In this document: positions 46,669 through 55,303 of the stretch, piece by piece
Layout of the letters: each line of letters opens with the position of its first letter
Position numbering within the stretch: position 1 is the first letter of the stretch
NCBI RefSeq assembly: GCF_007829885.1
Contig: NZ_VIWW01000002.1
Location: forward strand, 62,001 to 126,000
DNA: 64,000 nucleotides
Source: Streptomyces brevispora
GTDB taxonomy: Bacteria > Actinomycetota > Actinomycetes > Streptomycetales > Streptomycetaceae
Direction: 5' to 3'
Position numbers and translations under genes: made by a program
Notes under the pieces: model-generated
Database searches by the model: none
Seen by the model: only the letters and a program-made list of their open reading frames with translations
What the model was told of the DNA's origin: nothing

Positions 46669-47100
46669 GTGGGCGGGGAGAAGGACGGCCGGCCGGGGGA
46701 GCCGCGGGCCCGCCGGCGCGGGCAGGGTGAACTCGAGACCCAGGTGTTGACCGTGCTGGGCGGGGCGAGCGAGCCCGTCACCGCGGCATGGGTGCAGGAG
46801 CGTCTCGACGGCGGTCTGTCGTACAGCACGGTCATCACGATCCTGACCCGGCTGCTCGACAAGCAGGCGGTCACCCGAACGGGTTCGGGGCGCCCGGTGC
46901 TGTGGCAGTCGACGGCGAACGGGGCGGGCCTCACCGCGTTTCGCATGCGCCGGCTTCTGGACCAGCGGGACGACCGGGACGCCGTGCTGTCCAGCTTCGT
47001 CTCCGCACTGTCGCCGGACGACGAGGCTCTCCTGCGGTCGCTGCTCAGCGACAACGGTCCCGGCCCGGCCGGACCGCCCGCGGACGAATCGGAGAGTTGA
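46669..47100 (+). CDS. BlaI/MecI/CopY-family repressor
   Basis: A 143-aa winged-helix repressor. LETQVLTVLGGASEPVTAAW, then LSYSTVITILTRLLDKQAVT, form the DNA-binding domain and the C terminus dimerises. GTG at 46669 was chosen (AAGGGG upstream); the frame is open from 46510, but that would place the palindromic operator inside the coding region. The next gene starts 3 bp after its stop. Confidence 0.9.
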   Translation: MGGEKDGRPGEPRARRRGQGELETQVLTVLGGASEPVTAAWVQERLDGGLSYSTVITILTRLLDKQAVTRTGSGRPVLWQSTANGAGLTAFRMRRLLDQRDDRDAVLSSFVSALSPDDEALLRSLLSDNGPGPAGPPADESES

Positions 47101-47103
47101 CCG

Positions 47104-48042
47104 ATGGGCGTCTTCGTCTATCTGCCCCTGGTCCTGCCGCTCACGGCGCTCCCCATCGCGCGCCTCGCGGAACAGCACCTGCACCCGCGAAGCGCCGCCC
47201 GTCTGCTCGCGACCATCGCCGTCATCATGGCGTCGTGCAGCACCCTCTGCCTCGGCCTTCTGGTGGTGGTCGGCACGGCCCAGCTGCCGGGCAACCCACT
47301 CCCGGACGGCTGGTCCGACGACGAAGTCAGGAAGGCCGTTCCGCACGACAGGTTCGCCGGCAAGACGGCGATCGCCGCGCTCACGGCCGTAGCCGTGGCC
47401 TGCGCGGTCACCGTATGGCACCACTGCCGTTTCCGTTCCCGTGCGCACCGGACGCTGGCCGGGCTGGCGACGACGGCCGAAGTCGCCGTTCTGCCCGACG
47501 GTGTGCCGTATGCGTACGCGTTGCCGGGCTCACCCGGCAGGATCATGGTCTCCTCCGCCATGCTCGACTGCCTGACGGAGGCCGAGCAGCGAGCGCTTCT
47601 CGCGCACGAGCGGTCCCATCTCGCCGGACGGCACCACCGTCTGCTGCTCGCCGTCCAGTTGGCCGGCTGCGCGAACCCGCTGCTGCGGCCGCTGCGTGCG
47701 GCCATCACGTACAGCACGGAGCGCTGGGCCGACGAGGAGGCCGCCGTCAGCACCGGGGACCGGCGGCTCACGGCCCGCGCTGTCGGCAAGGCGGCGATCA
47801 TCTCGCACCGGGCCGCCACCGGGACCGTCGCGGCCTTCGCCGCGGCCGGACCCGTCCCCCGGCGGGTCGCCGCGCTGCTCGGTCCGGTGCCGCCGGAGCG
47901 GGGCTGGCCCCCTGTTCACACCCCGACGGGGATCGCGGCGTTCGTCGCCGCGGCGGGAACGGCCCTGTCCACTCTGTCGTCGCTGAACGCGGCCTTCGCG
48001 CTCTTCGTCACCCTCGAAGCGGCGACGCCGCTGTCCTCATGA
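47104..48042 (+). CDS. M56-family membrane metallopeptidase
   Basis: A 312-aa membrane peptidase of the BlaR/MecR type without the beta-lactam-sensing C-terminal domain. N-terminal helices at about 3-25, 35-60 and 85-103 are followed by the zinc motif LAHERSHLAGRHH (HExxH) at about 165-177 and another HExxH ligand region (ERWADEEAAV). A C-terminal helix is at about 280-310. Paired with the BlaI repressor, it may cut the repressor on a cell-envelope or other signal. Whether this pair controls the Ter genes or a distant gene is unknown. Confidence 0.88.
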   Translation: MGVFVYLPLVLPLTALPIARLAEQHLHPRSAARLLATIAVIMASCSTLCLGLLVVVGTAQLPGNPLPDGWSDDEVRKAVPHDRFAGKTAIAALTAVAVACAVTVWHHCRFRSRAHRTLAGLATTAEVAVLPDGVPYAYALPGSPGRIMVSSAMLDCLTEAEQRALLAHERSHLAGRHHRLLLAVQLAGCANPLLRPLRAAITYSTERWADEEAAVSTGDRRLTARAVGKAAIISHRAATGTVAAFAAAGPVPRRVAALLGPVPPERGWPPVHTPTGIAAFVAAAGTALSTLSSLNAAFALFVTLEAATPLSS

Positions 48043-48130
48043 GCCATGTGCTCCCTTCCCGGGGGCCGACCGGGCCGGCTGTCCGGCGACTGGCCGCCGC
48101 CGGATCCCGGTCCGCTCTTCCCCGGCGCCG

Positions 48131-50365
48131 TCAGCGCAGGGACCCGGGCAGCTTCTCCCGGTGGATGATGCCCAGCCGCTGTGTGGCACGGGTCAGCGCC
48201 ACGTACAGGTCGCTGGTCCCGTACCGGGCGGGCTCCACGACCAGCACGTGATCGAACTCGAGCCCCTTTGCCTGCCGCGGGGCGAGCAGCACCACCGGGC
48301 GGGTCAGATCGGGCTCGGCACCGGCCGTGACTCCTTCCAGCGGAGCCGCGATCTCCTCGTGGAGCTCCGCCGGCGCGATCACCGCAAGGCGTCCCTCGAC
48401 GGGCGTCAGCTCCGCCACCGCCAGTGCCACCGCGCCCGCGAGATCCTCCCCGGCATCCCGCGTCCACGGCAGCTCACCGGTGGACCGCACCGATCCCGGC
48501 GGCTCGAAGGACGGGTCGTCGGCGCGTACGACCCTCGCGGCCAGCTCCATGATCTCCGCGGGCGTGCGGTAGTTGACCCCGAGCGTGACGTGTTCGAAGC
48601 GGTCACCGACGTACGGCTCCAGGATCCTCTGCCACGAACCGACACCGGCCTCCTCGGAGGTCTGCGCGGGGTCGCCGACCAGGGTCATCGCGCGGGTCGG
48701 TGAACGACGCATCAGCAGCCGCCACGCCATCGGCGACAGCTCCTGTGCCTCGTCGACGATGATGTGCCCGAACGCCCAGGTCCGGTCGGCGGCGGCACGC
48801 TCCGCCGCGCTGCGGTGATCGGCCTCCTCCTGCCGCTCCGCCATCCGTTCGGCGTCGATGATGTCGTGCGCGGCGAGCATCTCGGACTCCTCGTCCTCGA
48901 ACTCGTACGACTCCGAACCCCTCGACAGCTCCAGAACGCCCTGCGCGTACGCGATCCGCTCCTGGCGCTCGGCCTCGGCGGCGGCCCGCTCGGCGCTGTC
49001 GTCGACCCCGAGGAGTTCCGCCACCTCGTCGAGCAGCGGGACGTCGGCAGGGGTCCATGTTCCTTCGCCGGGCGCGCGGCGGACAGCGTCGGCGTCCTCG
49101 TCCGGTACGTACACGGGGTCGGCCAGATAGTCGGTGAGGAACCGCTCCGGGGTGAGGGGCGGCCACAGGTCGTCGACGGCGGCGTGCACCTCCTTGCTGA
49201 GCGCGACGTTCCTGCCGAGCTGGGCGATGTCGTCGGGGCCGAGGAAGTTGGGACCGCCGTGCGGGTCGGCGCCGATGCGTTCGGTGAGCTGCGAGGTGAG
49301 GGCGTCGATGATCCGGAAGGCGAAGTGCGGGCGGGCGAGGTTGTGGGGCAACCGGGTGTCCCGGGCCGCCTGCCGGGCCTCGTAGGCGATCTCCCAGTCG
49401 AGGACGAGATCGCCGTCGTCGTGCGCGATGACCAGCGGGGCGCCGGGCTCGGGCAGCTGCTGCCGGTCCCGGACGGCGAGGGCGAGCGCCTCCGCCATCG
49501 CCGCACCGCCCTTGACCGCGGCTGCGCGGCCCGTGTCGGTGCCATGGGCGTGGACCCCGGGGAAGAGCTCGGCCTGCGTGGCGAGCAGGACACCGGTCTC
49601 GCCGAGCGCGGGCAGCACCTCGCCGATGTAGCGCAGGAAGGCCGGGTTGGGGCCCACGATCAGGACGGCGCGCTTGGCGAGCAGCTCGCGGTGCTCGTAC
49701 AGCAGGAAGGCAGCCCGGTGCAGTGCCACCGCTGTCTTGCCGGTACCGGGGCCGCCCTCGACGACGAGGACACCGCGGTGCGGGGCGCGGATGATGCGGT
49801 CCTGCTCCGCCTGGATGGTCCGCACGATGTCGCCCATGCGGCCGGTACGGGCGGAGTTCACGGCGGCGAGCAGCACGGCGTCGCCGCTCGGGTCCTCGAA
49901 TCCGGTGCGCTCACGGTCGCCGAGGTCGAGGATCTCGTCGTGCAGCTCGGTGACGGTGCGGCCCTCGGTGGTGATGTGCCGGCGCCGACGCAGCCCCATG
50001 GTCGTGTGACCGGTGGCGAGATAGAAGGGGCGGGCCACCGGCGCGCGCCAGTCGATCAGCACAGGGGTGTGTGCGGTGTCGTCCTCACGGATTCCGACAC
50101 GGCCGATATGGTGCGCCGTGCCGTCGGAGAGGTCGATGCGGCCGAAACACAGCGAGCCGTCCACGGCATTCAGGGCGGCCAGCAGACCTGAGCGTTCAGC
50201 GACGAGCACATCGCGTTCGTGTCGGGCCTGCAGGCCGGTTCCGACCGGCGTCAGCGCGTCCTGGACGTGCTGGGCGGCTGCTCCGCGCAGCGCATCGACA
50301 CGGTCGTAGAGCCGGTCGACGAATCCCTGCTCCTTCTGCAATTCGGAGCTTTCCCGAGTTGACAA
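48131..50365 (-). CDS. helR: UvrD/HelD-like RNA polymerase recycling motor ATPase (HelR type)
   Basis: A 744-aa SF1-type ATPase of the HelD/HelR group that clears RNA polymerase and, in some Streptomyces, displaces rifamycins (family knowledge). The coiled-coil N terminus (STRESSELQKEQGF, then VDRLYDRVDALRG), Walker A EGGPGTGKTAVALHRAA, VDEAQELSPMAWRLLMRR (motif II), VGDPAQTSEE (III), VNYRTPAEIM (IV) and ARYGTSDLYVALTRATQRLG (VI) are all present. The TTG at 50363-50365 is chosen because GGGAG lies 6 bases upstream and HelR proteins start STRE-; a longer frame from 50407 overlaps a leader hairpin. The leader is unusually structured. Confidence 0.85.
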   Translation of the reverse strand: MSTRESSELQKEQGFVDRLYDRVDALRGAAAQHVQDALTPVGTGLQARHERDVLVAERSGLLAALNAVDGSLCFGRIDLSDGTAHHIGRVGIREDDTAHTPVLIDWRAPVARPFYLATGHTTMGLRRRRHITTEGRTVTELHDEILDLGDRERTGFEDPSGDAVLLAAVNSARTGRMGDIVRTIQAEQDRIIRAPHRGVLVVEGGPGTGKTAVALHRAAFLLYEHRELLAKRAVLIVGPNPAFLRYIGEVLPALGETGVLLATQAELFPGVHAHGTDTGRAAAVKGGAAMAEALALAVRDRQQLPEPGAPLVIAHDDGDLVLDWEIAYEARQAARDTRLPHNLARPHFAFRIIDALTSQLTERIGADPHGGPNFLGPDDIAQLGRNVALSKEVHAAVDDLWPPLTPERFLTDYLADPVYVPDEDADAVRRAPGEGTWTPADVPLLDEVAELLGVDDSAERAAAEAERQERIAYAQGVLELSRGSESYEFEDEESEMLAAHDIIDAERMAERQEEADHRSAAERAAADRTWAFGHIIVDEAQELSPMAWRLLMRRSPTRAMTLVGDPAQTSEEAGVGSWQRILEPYVGDRFEHVTLGVNYRTPAEIMELAARVVRADDPSFEPPGSVRSTGELPWTRDAGEDLAGAVALAVAELTPVEGRLAVIAPAELHEEIAAPLEGVTAGAEPDLTRPVVLLAPRQAKGLEFDHVLVVEPARYGTSDLYVALTRATQRLGIIHREKLPGSLR

Positions 50366-50399
50366 AATGGCTCCCTGCCGGATATGGTTTTTCTTAGCG

Positions 50400-50438
50400 G
50401 CCCCCATTGAGGGGCCTTTTCTGTGGGCACACAGAAAC
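50400..50438 (-). promoter_or_regulatory. two hairpins in helR leader
   Basis: In the helR reading direction, a perfect 8-bp stem TTTCTGTG/CACAGAAA (50419-50438) is followed by GGCCCC/GGGGCC (50400-50417), then the ribosome site. The stems are about 35-70 nt before the TTG start and could act as an attenuator or protein-binding leader. The published rifamycin-associated element was not recognised. Confidence 0.5.
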
Positions 50439-50443
50439 GCTCA

Positions 50444-50473
50444 ATATACCCGGGAAAATCCCCGGTCCGCAAT
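50444..50473 (-). promoter_or_regulatory. candidate helR promoter
   Basis: TTGCGG (50468-50473), 18 bases, TATATT (50444-50449) on the minus strand. The -35 overlaps the right-hand palindrome, whose stem could also terminate transcription entering from upstream. Confidence 0.5.
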
Positions 50474-50491
50474 TGCGGACCGGGGATTTTT
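50456..50491. terminator. perfect 36-bp palindromic bidirectional terminator
   Basis: The 18-base arms are fully complementary, with A-runs on the left and T-runs on the right, so it fits a rho-independent terminator on both strands. It separates helR from the peptidoglycan-binding remnant. Confidence 0.75.
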
Positions 50492-50573
50492 TGTGCCGCA
50501 GGTTCGGCCGGTTCCCTCGTCCCGGACGGCTCGGCGGGTGCTCCGGGGGTGGGTCAGTTCCAGCGTTGGTGGG

Positions 50574-50834
50574 TCAGTTCCAGCGGTCCTGGTTGATGAA
50601 GTGGCTGAAGCCGCGCCAGGAGTTGGGTCCCATCACGTCGTCGATGGGGCCGGTGTAACCGTTCTGGGCGGCCAGGCGTTGGACGGCGGTCCAGGTGTTG
50701 GTACCGGGTACCCCGTCGATCGGACCGGTGTAACCCGACTCGATCCGCAACCAGTTCTGCGTCCGCTTCCACATCACCACACCTGCGCATGGTTCCGCCG
50801 GTGAGGGTGGGACTCTCAGTAGCGAATCTGTCAT
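50574..50834 (-). pseudogene. inverted truncated copy of peptidoglycan-binding repeats
   Basis: From residue 21 on this reads like the C terminus of the convergent M23 gene (WKRTQNWLRIESGYTGPIDG, then WRGFSHFINQDRWN at the stop), with one repeat missing. Only the binding part is present, without signal peptide or peptidase domain. A tandem duplication GGGTCAGTTCCAGCG lies across 50551-50585 at its stop. Confidence 0.7.
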
Positions 50835-50920
50835 GTTTTTATCAAAATCTATGCGCGTAGGCTACCGTGACTCCGCCTCGCTCTGGCAAGTCAAGTCGTA
50901 GTAATAACAAGGGAGTTGCC

Positions 50921-51793
50921 GTGCACAAGAGCCATGGGCCCGACGGCGGCCAGGAGGTCCGGCCGCGGATCGAGATGAGCCGGCGCATGTTGCTGCGCGG
51001 CTCGGTCACCACGCTCGGTCTGGCGGCCGGCGGCGTGCTGTTCTCGGGGAACGCCGCCCAGGCGCTGGACATCTACAACCCGTTCAGCGGATATCAGATG
51101 ACCGGTACCTGGCAGGACCACCTCAACGACGGCTCGCTGGGCGGACTCGACTACGGGATGGGCGTCGGCACCGCGCTGCCGGCTGCGGGTGCCGGTGTCA
51201 TCACGAACATTCCGAACAACGGTACCGGTGGACACACGGTGACCATCACCCACGGCGACGGGTACCGGACGCAGTACATGCACCTGTCCCAGTTCCTGCT
51301 GGGCAACGGCGCCTCGGTCGGCAAGGGAGGGATCGTCGGGTACTCAGGAGGCGCCGTCGGAGCCCCGGGCTCGGGAAGCTCCACCGGACCACACGTGCAC
51401 TGGCACCTGATCACCCCGGGCGGCACCCGGGTCAACCCGCTGGACTACCTGGGCGGGGGCGGCGGAGGCGGGCTGCCGAAGACGTCGACGGAGCAGGACG
51501 GTGTTCCCGGTGCGGTGATGTGGAAGCGGACGCAGAACTGGTTGCGGATCGAGTCGGGTTACACCGGTCCGATCGACGGGGTACCGGGGCCCAACACCTA
51601 CGCCGCGCTCCAGCGGAACATGCGTAACTGGGGTTACACCGGCCCCATCGACGGGGTACCCGGTACCAACACCTGGGCCGCCGTCCAACGCCTGGCCGCC
51701 CAGAACGGTTACACCGGCCCCATCGACGGCGTGATGGGACCCAACTCCTGGCGCGGCTTCAGCCACTTCATCAACCAGGACCGCTGGAACTGA
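50921..51793 (+). CDS. M23-family peptidase with three peptidoglycan-binding repeats
   Basis: A 290-aa exported endopeptidase. Residues 16-45 (EMSRRMLLRGSVTTLGLAAG) form a Tat-like signal with SRR. The LytM/M23 domain follows: LDYGMGVGTALPAAGAGVIT, the metal region GGHTVTITHGDGYRTQYMHL, and the HVHWHL zinc ligands. A Gly linker leads to three peptidoglycan-binding repeats ending in the GYTGPIDGV motif. The GTG at 50921 has GGGAG upstream. It probably cuts peptidoglycan cross-links. Its 3' end is mirrored by the truncated inverted copy at 50574-50834. Confidence 0.88.
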   Translation: MHKSHGPDGGQEVRPRIEMSRRMLLRGSVTTLGLAAGGVLFSGNAAQALDIYNPFSGYQMTGTWQDHLNDGSLGGLDYGMGVGTALPAAGAGVITNIPNNGTGGHTVTITHGDGYRTQYMHLSQFLLGNGASVGKGGIVGYSGGAVGAPGSGSSTGPHVHWHLITPGGTRVNPLDYLGGGGGGGLPKTSTEQDGVPGAVMWKRTQNWLRIESGYTGPIDGVPGPNTYAALQRNMRNWGYTGPIDGVPGTNTWAAVQRLAAQNGYTGPIDGVMGPNSWRGFSHFINQDRWN

Positions 51794-51810
51794 CCCACCC
51801 CCCAGGGTTT

Positions 51811-51850
51811 CCGCGGACCGATCAACGAAGTTCGCCCGGTCGGTCCGCGG
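51811..51850 (+). terminator. hairpin downstream of M23 gene
   Basis: Arms CCGCGGACCGA and TCGGTCCGCGG around an 18-base loop, starting 17 bp after the stop. Confidence 0.6.
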
Positions 51851-51925
51851 TTCTCCGCTGCTCTCGTCTGTCCGCGGAAGGTGTCCAGGTATTTCGCTGG
51901 GTGAGGGTTGGTTAGGCTGCGGGTC

Positions 51926-52501
51926 ATGAACACGGCTTCGAACGGCGGTGGGACCCTTGAACCCGTCGTCCTGGACGCGACGGAGCCGACGTCTGATCCG
52001 GACCTGCGGGCCCGGTTCGCGGTGTCGGTCCATCGGATCCTGGCGGACCTGGTCCGTGAAGGCGCCGCGCTGGGGTGGGTTGATCCCCCGTCGTACGACG
52101 AGGTGGCGGAACTCCTCGACCACGTCTTCTCCGCGGTGCACGCGGGTGATGCCGCCCTGCGTGCCGCGTATCTGGACCGTGAGCTGGTCGGGGTGGGGTA
52201 CTGGCTGCGCCACACGCGGCCTACCCATCGTCCGCACGCCGATCTCGAAAAGATCGCGGTGGCGGCGTCCGCCCAGGGCCGTGGTATCGGCCGGGCACTG
52301 ACCGCCGCCCTGATCGACGATGCCCGACGGGCGGGGATCGAGGTCCTCACGCTGGATGTCCGCGGCGACAACAGCGGTGCACTGCACCTCTACCGGGCGC
52401 TGGGCTTCACCGAATACGGGCGCCTGCCCGGCTTCGTCGCTGTCGGTGAACGCCGCTACGTCAAGGTGTTCTGCATGATGGACTTCCGTCAGGAGGAGTG
52501 A
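51926..52501 (+). CDS. GNAT-family N-acetyltransferase
   Basis: A 191-aa acetyl-CoA-dependent acetyltransferase. Motif A is EKIAVAASAQGRGIGRALT (Q/R-x-x-G-x-G/A), and LDVRGDNSGALHLYRALGF, then EYGRLPG, are the end of the GNAT fold. The ATG at 51926 is preceded by a weak GGG site. The substrate is unknown. Confidence 0.88.
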   Translation: MNTASNGGGTLEPVVLDATEPTSDPDLRARFAVSVHRILADLVREGAALGWVDPPSYDEVAELLDHVFSAVHAGDAALRAAYLDRELVGVGYWLRHTRPTHRPHADLEKIAVAASAQGRGIGRALTAALIDDARRAGIEVLTLDVRGDNSGALHLYRALGFTEYGRLPGFVAVGERRYVKVFCMMDFRQEE

Positions 52502-52611
52502 CTCCCTGTCAAAGGCGCGGTGCGTGAAGGCGTGGCATCGGCTTCCTCGCGTTCACTGGTCCTACGGTGCCACCCGGCACCGGCACCGTCCCCGACCCAG
52601 GAGCTCGCAAG

Positions 52612-53163
52612 ATGTTCGACCCCGCCCGGAAACACCCGTACCCCGACGCGTTCCGACCGGACGAAGCGCCTGCCCCGCATCCGCTGCTCGCACCGCTGGC
52701 CGGCTTCCTGGGCACCTGGGCCGGGCGGGGCCGCGGCGGATACCCGACGCTCGCCGGGGAGTTCCGGTACGCGCAGGAGGTCACCTTCAGCCACGACGGG
52801 CGGCCCTTCCTCCACTACGAGGCGCGCGCCTGGCTGCTCGACGCGGACGGCGCCCCGCTGCGGCCGTCGGCACGGGAGAGCGGCTGGTGGCGGATGCAGC
52901 CCGACGGGCACGTGGAGGCGTTGATCACTCAGCCCACCGGTGTCGCGGAGATCTTGACGGGCCACGCGGTCGACGGCGTGGCCGACCTCGCCAGCCATCA
53001 GGTCGCCCTCGCACCCACCGCCAAGGAGGTCGGCGCCACCCGTCGCCGCTACACCCTGACGGACGACGGCACGCTCGAATTCGTCCATGACCTCGCGGCG
53101 GTAGGTCAGCCGCTGCAGCATCACCTTTCGGCGCAGCTCCGACGCGGGGGCGGAAGCCGGTAG
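52612..53163 (+). CDS. nitrobindin/THAP4-like heme-binding beta-barrel protein
   Basis: A 183-aa FABP-like beta-barrel. LAPLAGFLGTWAGRGRGGYP carries the GxWxGxG motif of nitrobindins, and the C-terminal VGQPLQHHLSAQLRR has the His that is the usual heme ligand. Nitrobindins bind ferric heme and handle nitrite/peroxynitrite. The ATG at 52612 has CAGGAG upstream. Confidence 0.88.
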   Translation: MFDPARKHPYPDAFRPDEAPAPHPLLAPLAGFLGTWAGRGRGGYPTLAGEFRYAQEVTFSHDGRPFLHYEARAWLLDADGAPLRPSARESGWWRMQPDGHVEALITQPTGVAEILTGHAVDGVADLASHQVALAPTAKEVGATRRRYTLTDDGTLEFVHDLAAVGQPLQHHLSAQLRRGGGSR

Positions 53164-53752
53164 CGCCTTGCGGCGGATGGTGCGGAGTTCCGCGTCGGTG
53201 CGGTGACTGGGGTTCGCGCCCGGCTTCACCGCACTCTGCTTCGCCGTGCCCACCGTGCCCGGCTTCACCGCGCCCGCGTCGTCGACACCAGGCTCGGCGA
53301 AGCGCTCGAAGTACTCGAAGCGCCCGAACGGCATCTTGCACCGGAGGCCGTCGGCGCCGGCTGCGGCCGTGAGCGGCGGGTGGGGCGCCGACCGATGCCG
53401 AGCCTGCCCGGAGTCCGGGCAGGCCGACTCCCCGAGACACCCAAATGTCTTGATTGGGGGCAATTGCTACGAATAAATCGCAATGAACCTCCTTGGGTAG
53501 TTTTCTACTAACCAAACGCTATCAAATCCATCAAACCGCCCCTTTCGGGCGCAGTGGTCAGCGTCACTTTTCCGGCCCCGCACGCGGGGTATCGGGCTTC
53601 GGTTCCCTGTCGCGCCAAGAGAATTGACTTCCTCGGCGAGGCCTGATTGTGAGCGTTTCCTTTAGTTGATCTTGCGAATCAATTGGGATTCGGAATTCAG
53701 GGCTTGTTTCGCTCGGCGCCTTTCGCTTACGGTCACCGTCAATCCGGATGGA
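53164..53752. other. non-coding stretch upstream of riboswitch
   Basis: About 590 bp without a convincing gene. The GC content falls at about 53440-53530 and 53620-53720, the likeliest place for the promoter of the riboswitch transcript. A minus-strand frame (MPFGRFEYFERFAEPG) is present but overlaps the nitrobindin 3' end and has no recognised family. Confidence 0.45.
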
Positions 53753-53917
53753 ACGCCGAATCCTGCCGCCGTCCGGTGACCCAACCCACTCGCGTACGGC
53801 AGGAGCGGGGGACCCAGTTTTGCCGCCGGTCCGGTATCCGGAGCGGCTAGGGGTGAAGTCGCCATCACGTGCGGCCGGACATCTCCAGTCCGAACCCGAC
53901 AGCTCACCTCGCAGGCG
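53753..53917 (+). ncRNA. c-di-AMP (ydaO/yuaA-type) riboswitch
   Basis: The leader has the conserved blocks of ydaO-type RNAs in the expected order: CGCCGAATCCTGCCG, then GGTGACCCAACCCACTCG, ACGGCAGGAGCGGGGGACCC, GGGGTGAAGTCG, CGGACATCTCCAGTCCGAAC and CCGACAGCTCACCTCGCAGG. It ends about 18 bases before the LysM/SLT start. In Streptomyces this class normally represses cell-wall lytic genes when c-di-AMP is high. Ends were set by eye. Confidence 0.9.
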
Positions 53918-53935
53918 GCGGAGAGGAAATGCGCC

Positions 53936-54808
53936 ATGCCCATCATGGGTAAGCACCGTCGTTCCAAGTCCACCTCCCTGACCCGCGGTTTCATCGCCGT
54001 GAGCACGGGCGGAGTCGTTCTCGCGCTCCCCCTGATCGGGGCCGGGTCGGCTTCGGCCGCACCGGCGCACTCCGTCGCCGCGGAAAAGGCGAAGGCCTCG
54101 ACTTCCGTTGCTGCCAAGGAAATTGCCGTCCGCGATGCGGAGCCGACCATCTATTCCGTGGTCTCCGGTGATTCACTTTCCAAGATCGCCCTGGGGTATT
54201 CCCTCAGTGGCGGCTGGGAGCGGCTCTACGAGGACAATCAGAGTGCGATCGGCGGAAATCCCGATCTGATTCACGTGGGCCTCAAGCTGACCATCGGTGC
54301 CAAGTCCGCGGCCACAGCGCCCGAGGCGGCCCCCACGGCCGAATCGAAGGCACAGCCCACGACTGAGTCCAAGCCCGCGGCCGAGGCCTCGCAGTCGGCC
54401 GACCGCGCCGACCGTTCCCAGCGGACGGCCACGCCCGTCGCGCAGAAGACCGCGGCCACCGCTCCCGCGCCGGCCGCGACGTCGTACACCAACGACCTCG
54501 ACGGCTGGATCAAGGAGTCGCTGGCCGTGATGGCCCAGCACGGCATCCCCGGCAGCTACGACAGCATCTACCGCAACATCATCCGCGAGTCCTCGGGCAA
54601 CCCGAAGATCGTCAACAACTGGGACTCGAACGCCGCCGCCGGCACGCCCTCGAAGGGCCTCCTGCAGGTCATCCAGCCCACCTTCCAGGCCTACCACGTA
54701 CCCGGCACGTCGATGGACATCTTCGACCCCGTCGCCAACATCACCGCCGCGTGCAACTACGCAGCTGCCACGTACGGCTCGATCGACAACGTCTTCGGGG
54801 CCTACTGA
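53936..54808 (+). CDS. secreted LysM and transglycosylase (SLT) domain protein
   Basis: A 290-aa exported wall-remodelling protein. A signal peptide (about 1-45, LPLIGAGSASAAP) is followed by a LysM domain at about 75-125 (YSVVSGDSLSKIALGYSLSG). After an Ala/Pro/Thr linker comes a C-terminal lysozyme-like domain with IIRESSGNPKIVNNWDSNAA and GLLQVIQPTFQAYHVPG (catalytic Glu in RESSG). It probably cleaves peptidoglycan glycan strands, and the c-di-AMP riboswitch just upstream controls it. ATG 53936 follows GAGAGGAA; ATG 53945 is possible. Confidence 0.9.
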   Translation: MPIMGKHRRSKSTSLTRGFIAVSTGGVVLALPLIGAGSASAAPAHSVAAEKAKASTSVAAKEIAVRDAEPTIYSVVSGDSLSKIALGYSLSGGWERLYEDNQSAIGGNPDLIHVGLKLTIGAKSAATAPEAAPTAESKAQPTTESKPAAEASQSADRADRSQRTATPVAQKTAATAPAPAATSYTNDLDGWIKESLAVMAQHGIPGSYDSIYRNIIRESSGNPKIVNNWDSNAAAGTPSKGLLQVIQPTFQAYHVPGTSMDIFDPVANITAACNYAAATYGSIDNVFGAY

Positions 54809-54844
54809 CGTCACACGGCTCCGCCCTCGGGAGGAGCCGGGCGC

Positions 54845-54882
54845 AGGGGTGGGAGGGAGCCGAGCGGCTCCCTCCCACCCCT
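54845..54882 (+). terminator. terminator of the LysM/SLT gene
   Basis: Perfect 17-base stem starting AGGGGTGGGAGGGAGCC around the loop GAGC, followed by TT. It ends about 70 bp after the stop. Confidence 0.85.
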
Positions 54883-54934
54883 TTCGCATGGCCGTACGAC
54901 CCTTGCGCCGCGTAGGCGGTCAGACGCGGGCTAC

Positions 54935-55200
54935 GTGACCGTTCGGTACGGCGCGGCGTCGGGCATCGGGACCTGCCTGCCCGTGGTGTTCAGCCAGAGC
55001 ACCCCCGGGGTGCCGGGGGCCGCCGAGGCGGGTGACGCCTTCGGTGGCGCTCTCGCCACCGGCGACCTCGACGGGGACGGCTACGACGACGCGGTCGTCG
55101 GTCTGCCCGGCGAGGACGTCGAGCCGGTGACCGACACGGGCGGCATCGTCGTGCTGTGGGACTCCCTGAAGGGGCTCTCGGGCGGGGACAGCCGGGAAGC
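54935..55200 (+). pseudogene. FG-GAP repeat fragment
   Basis: The frame reads one integrin-like FG-GAP repeat (AGDAFGGALATGDLDGDGYD, then DAVVGLPGEDV) with its calcium-binding DxDxDG loop. There is no signal peptide, no further repeat and no own start, and the similarity stops at about 55170. It is probably a leftover of a larger surface protein. The next gene begins in the same frame at 55304, so the long frame is a chance read-through. Confidence 0.6.
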
Positions 55201-55303
55201 CGGCCGGCCGGGGCGGAGCCTGCGGGCCTGCCCCGGCCGCCCTCCTCAACCGGGTGGGCGATGGCACTATGAACCTTTCATCCCGCGCGCTACCCTCCGC
55301 CGC

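Noticed and set aside
50366..50500. rifamycin-associated element upstream of helR
   Set aside because: Hairpins are present, but I could not match the published element, so they are reported only as leader hairpins.
52489..53463. 324-aa minus-strand frame opposite the nitrobindin gene
   Set aside because: Mostly antisense to a clear nitrobindin; the MPFGRFEYFERF stretch alone has no recognised family.
54935..55303. fusion of the FG-GAP segment with the reductase-like gene
   Set aside because: The frame is open, but the segment between them is Pro/Arg-rich junk-like sequence and the reductase starts with its own Rossmann fold at ATG 55304.
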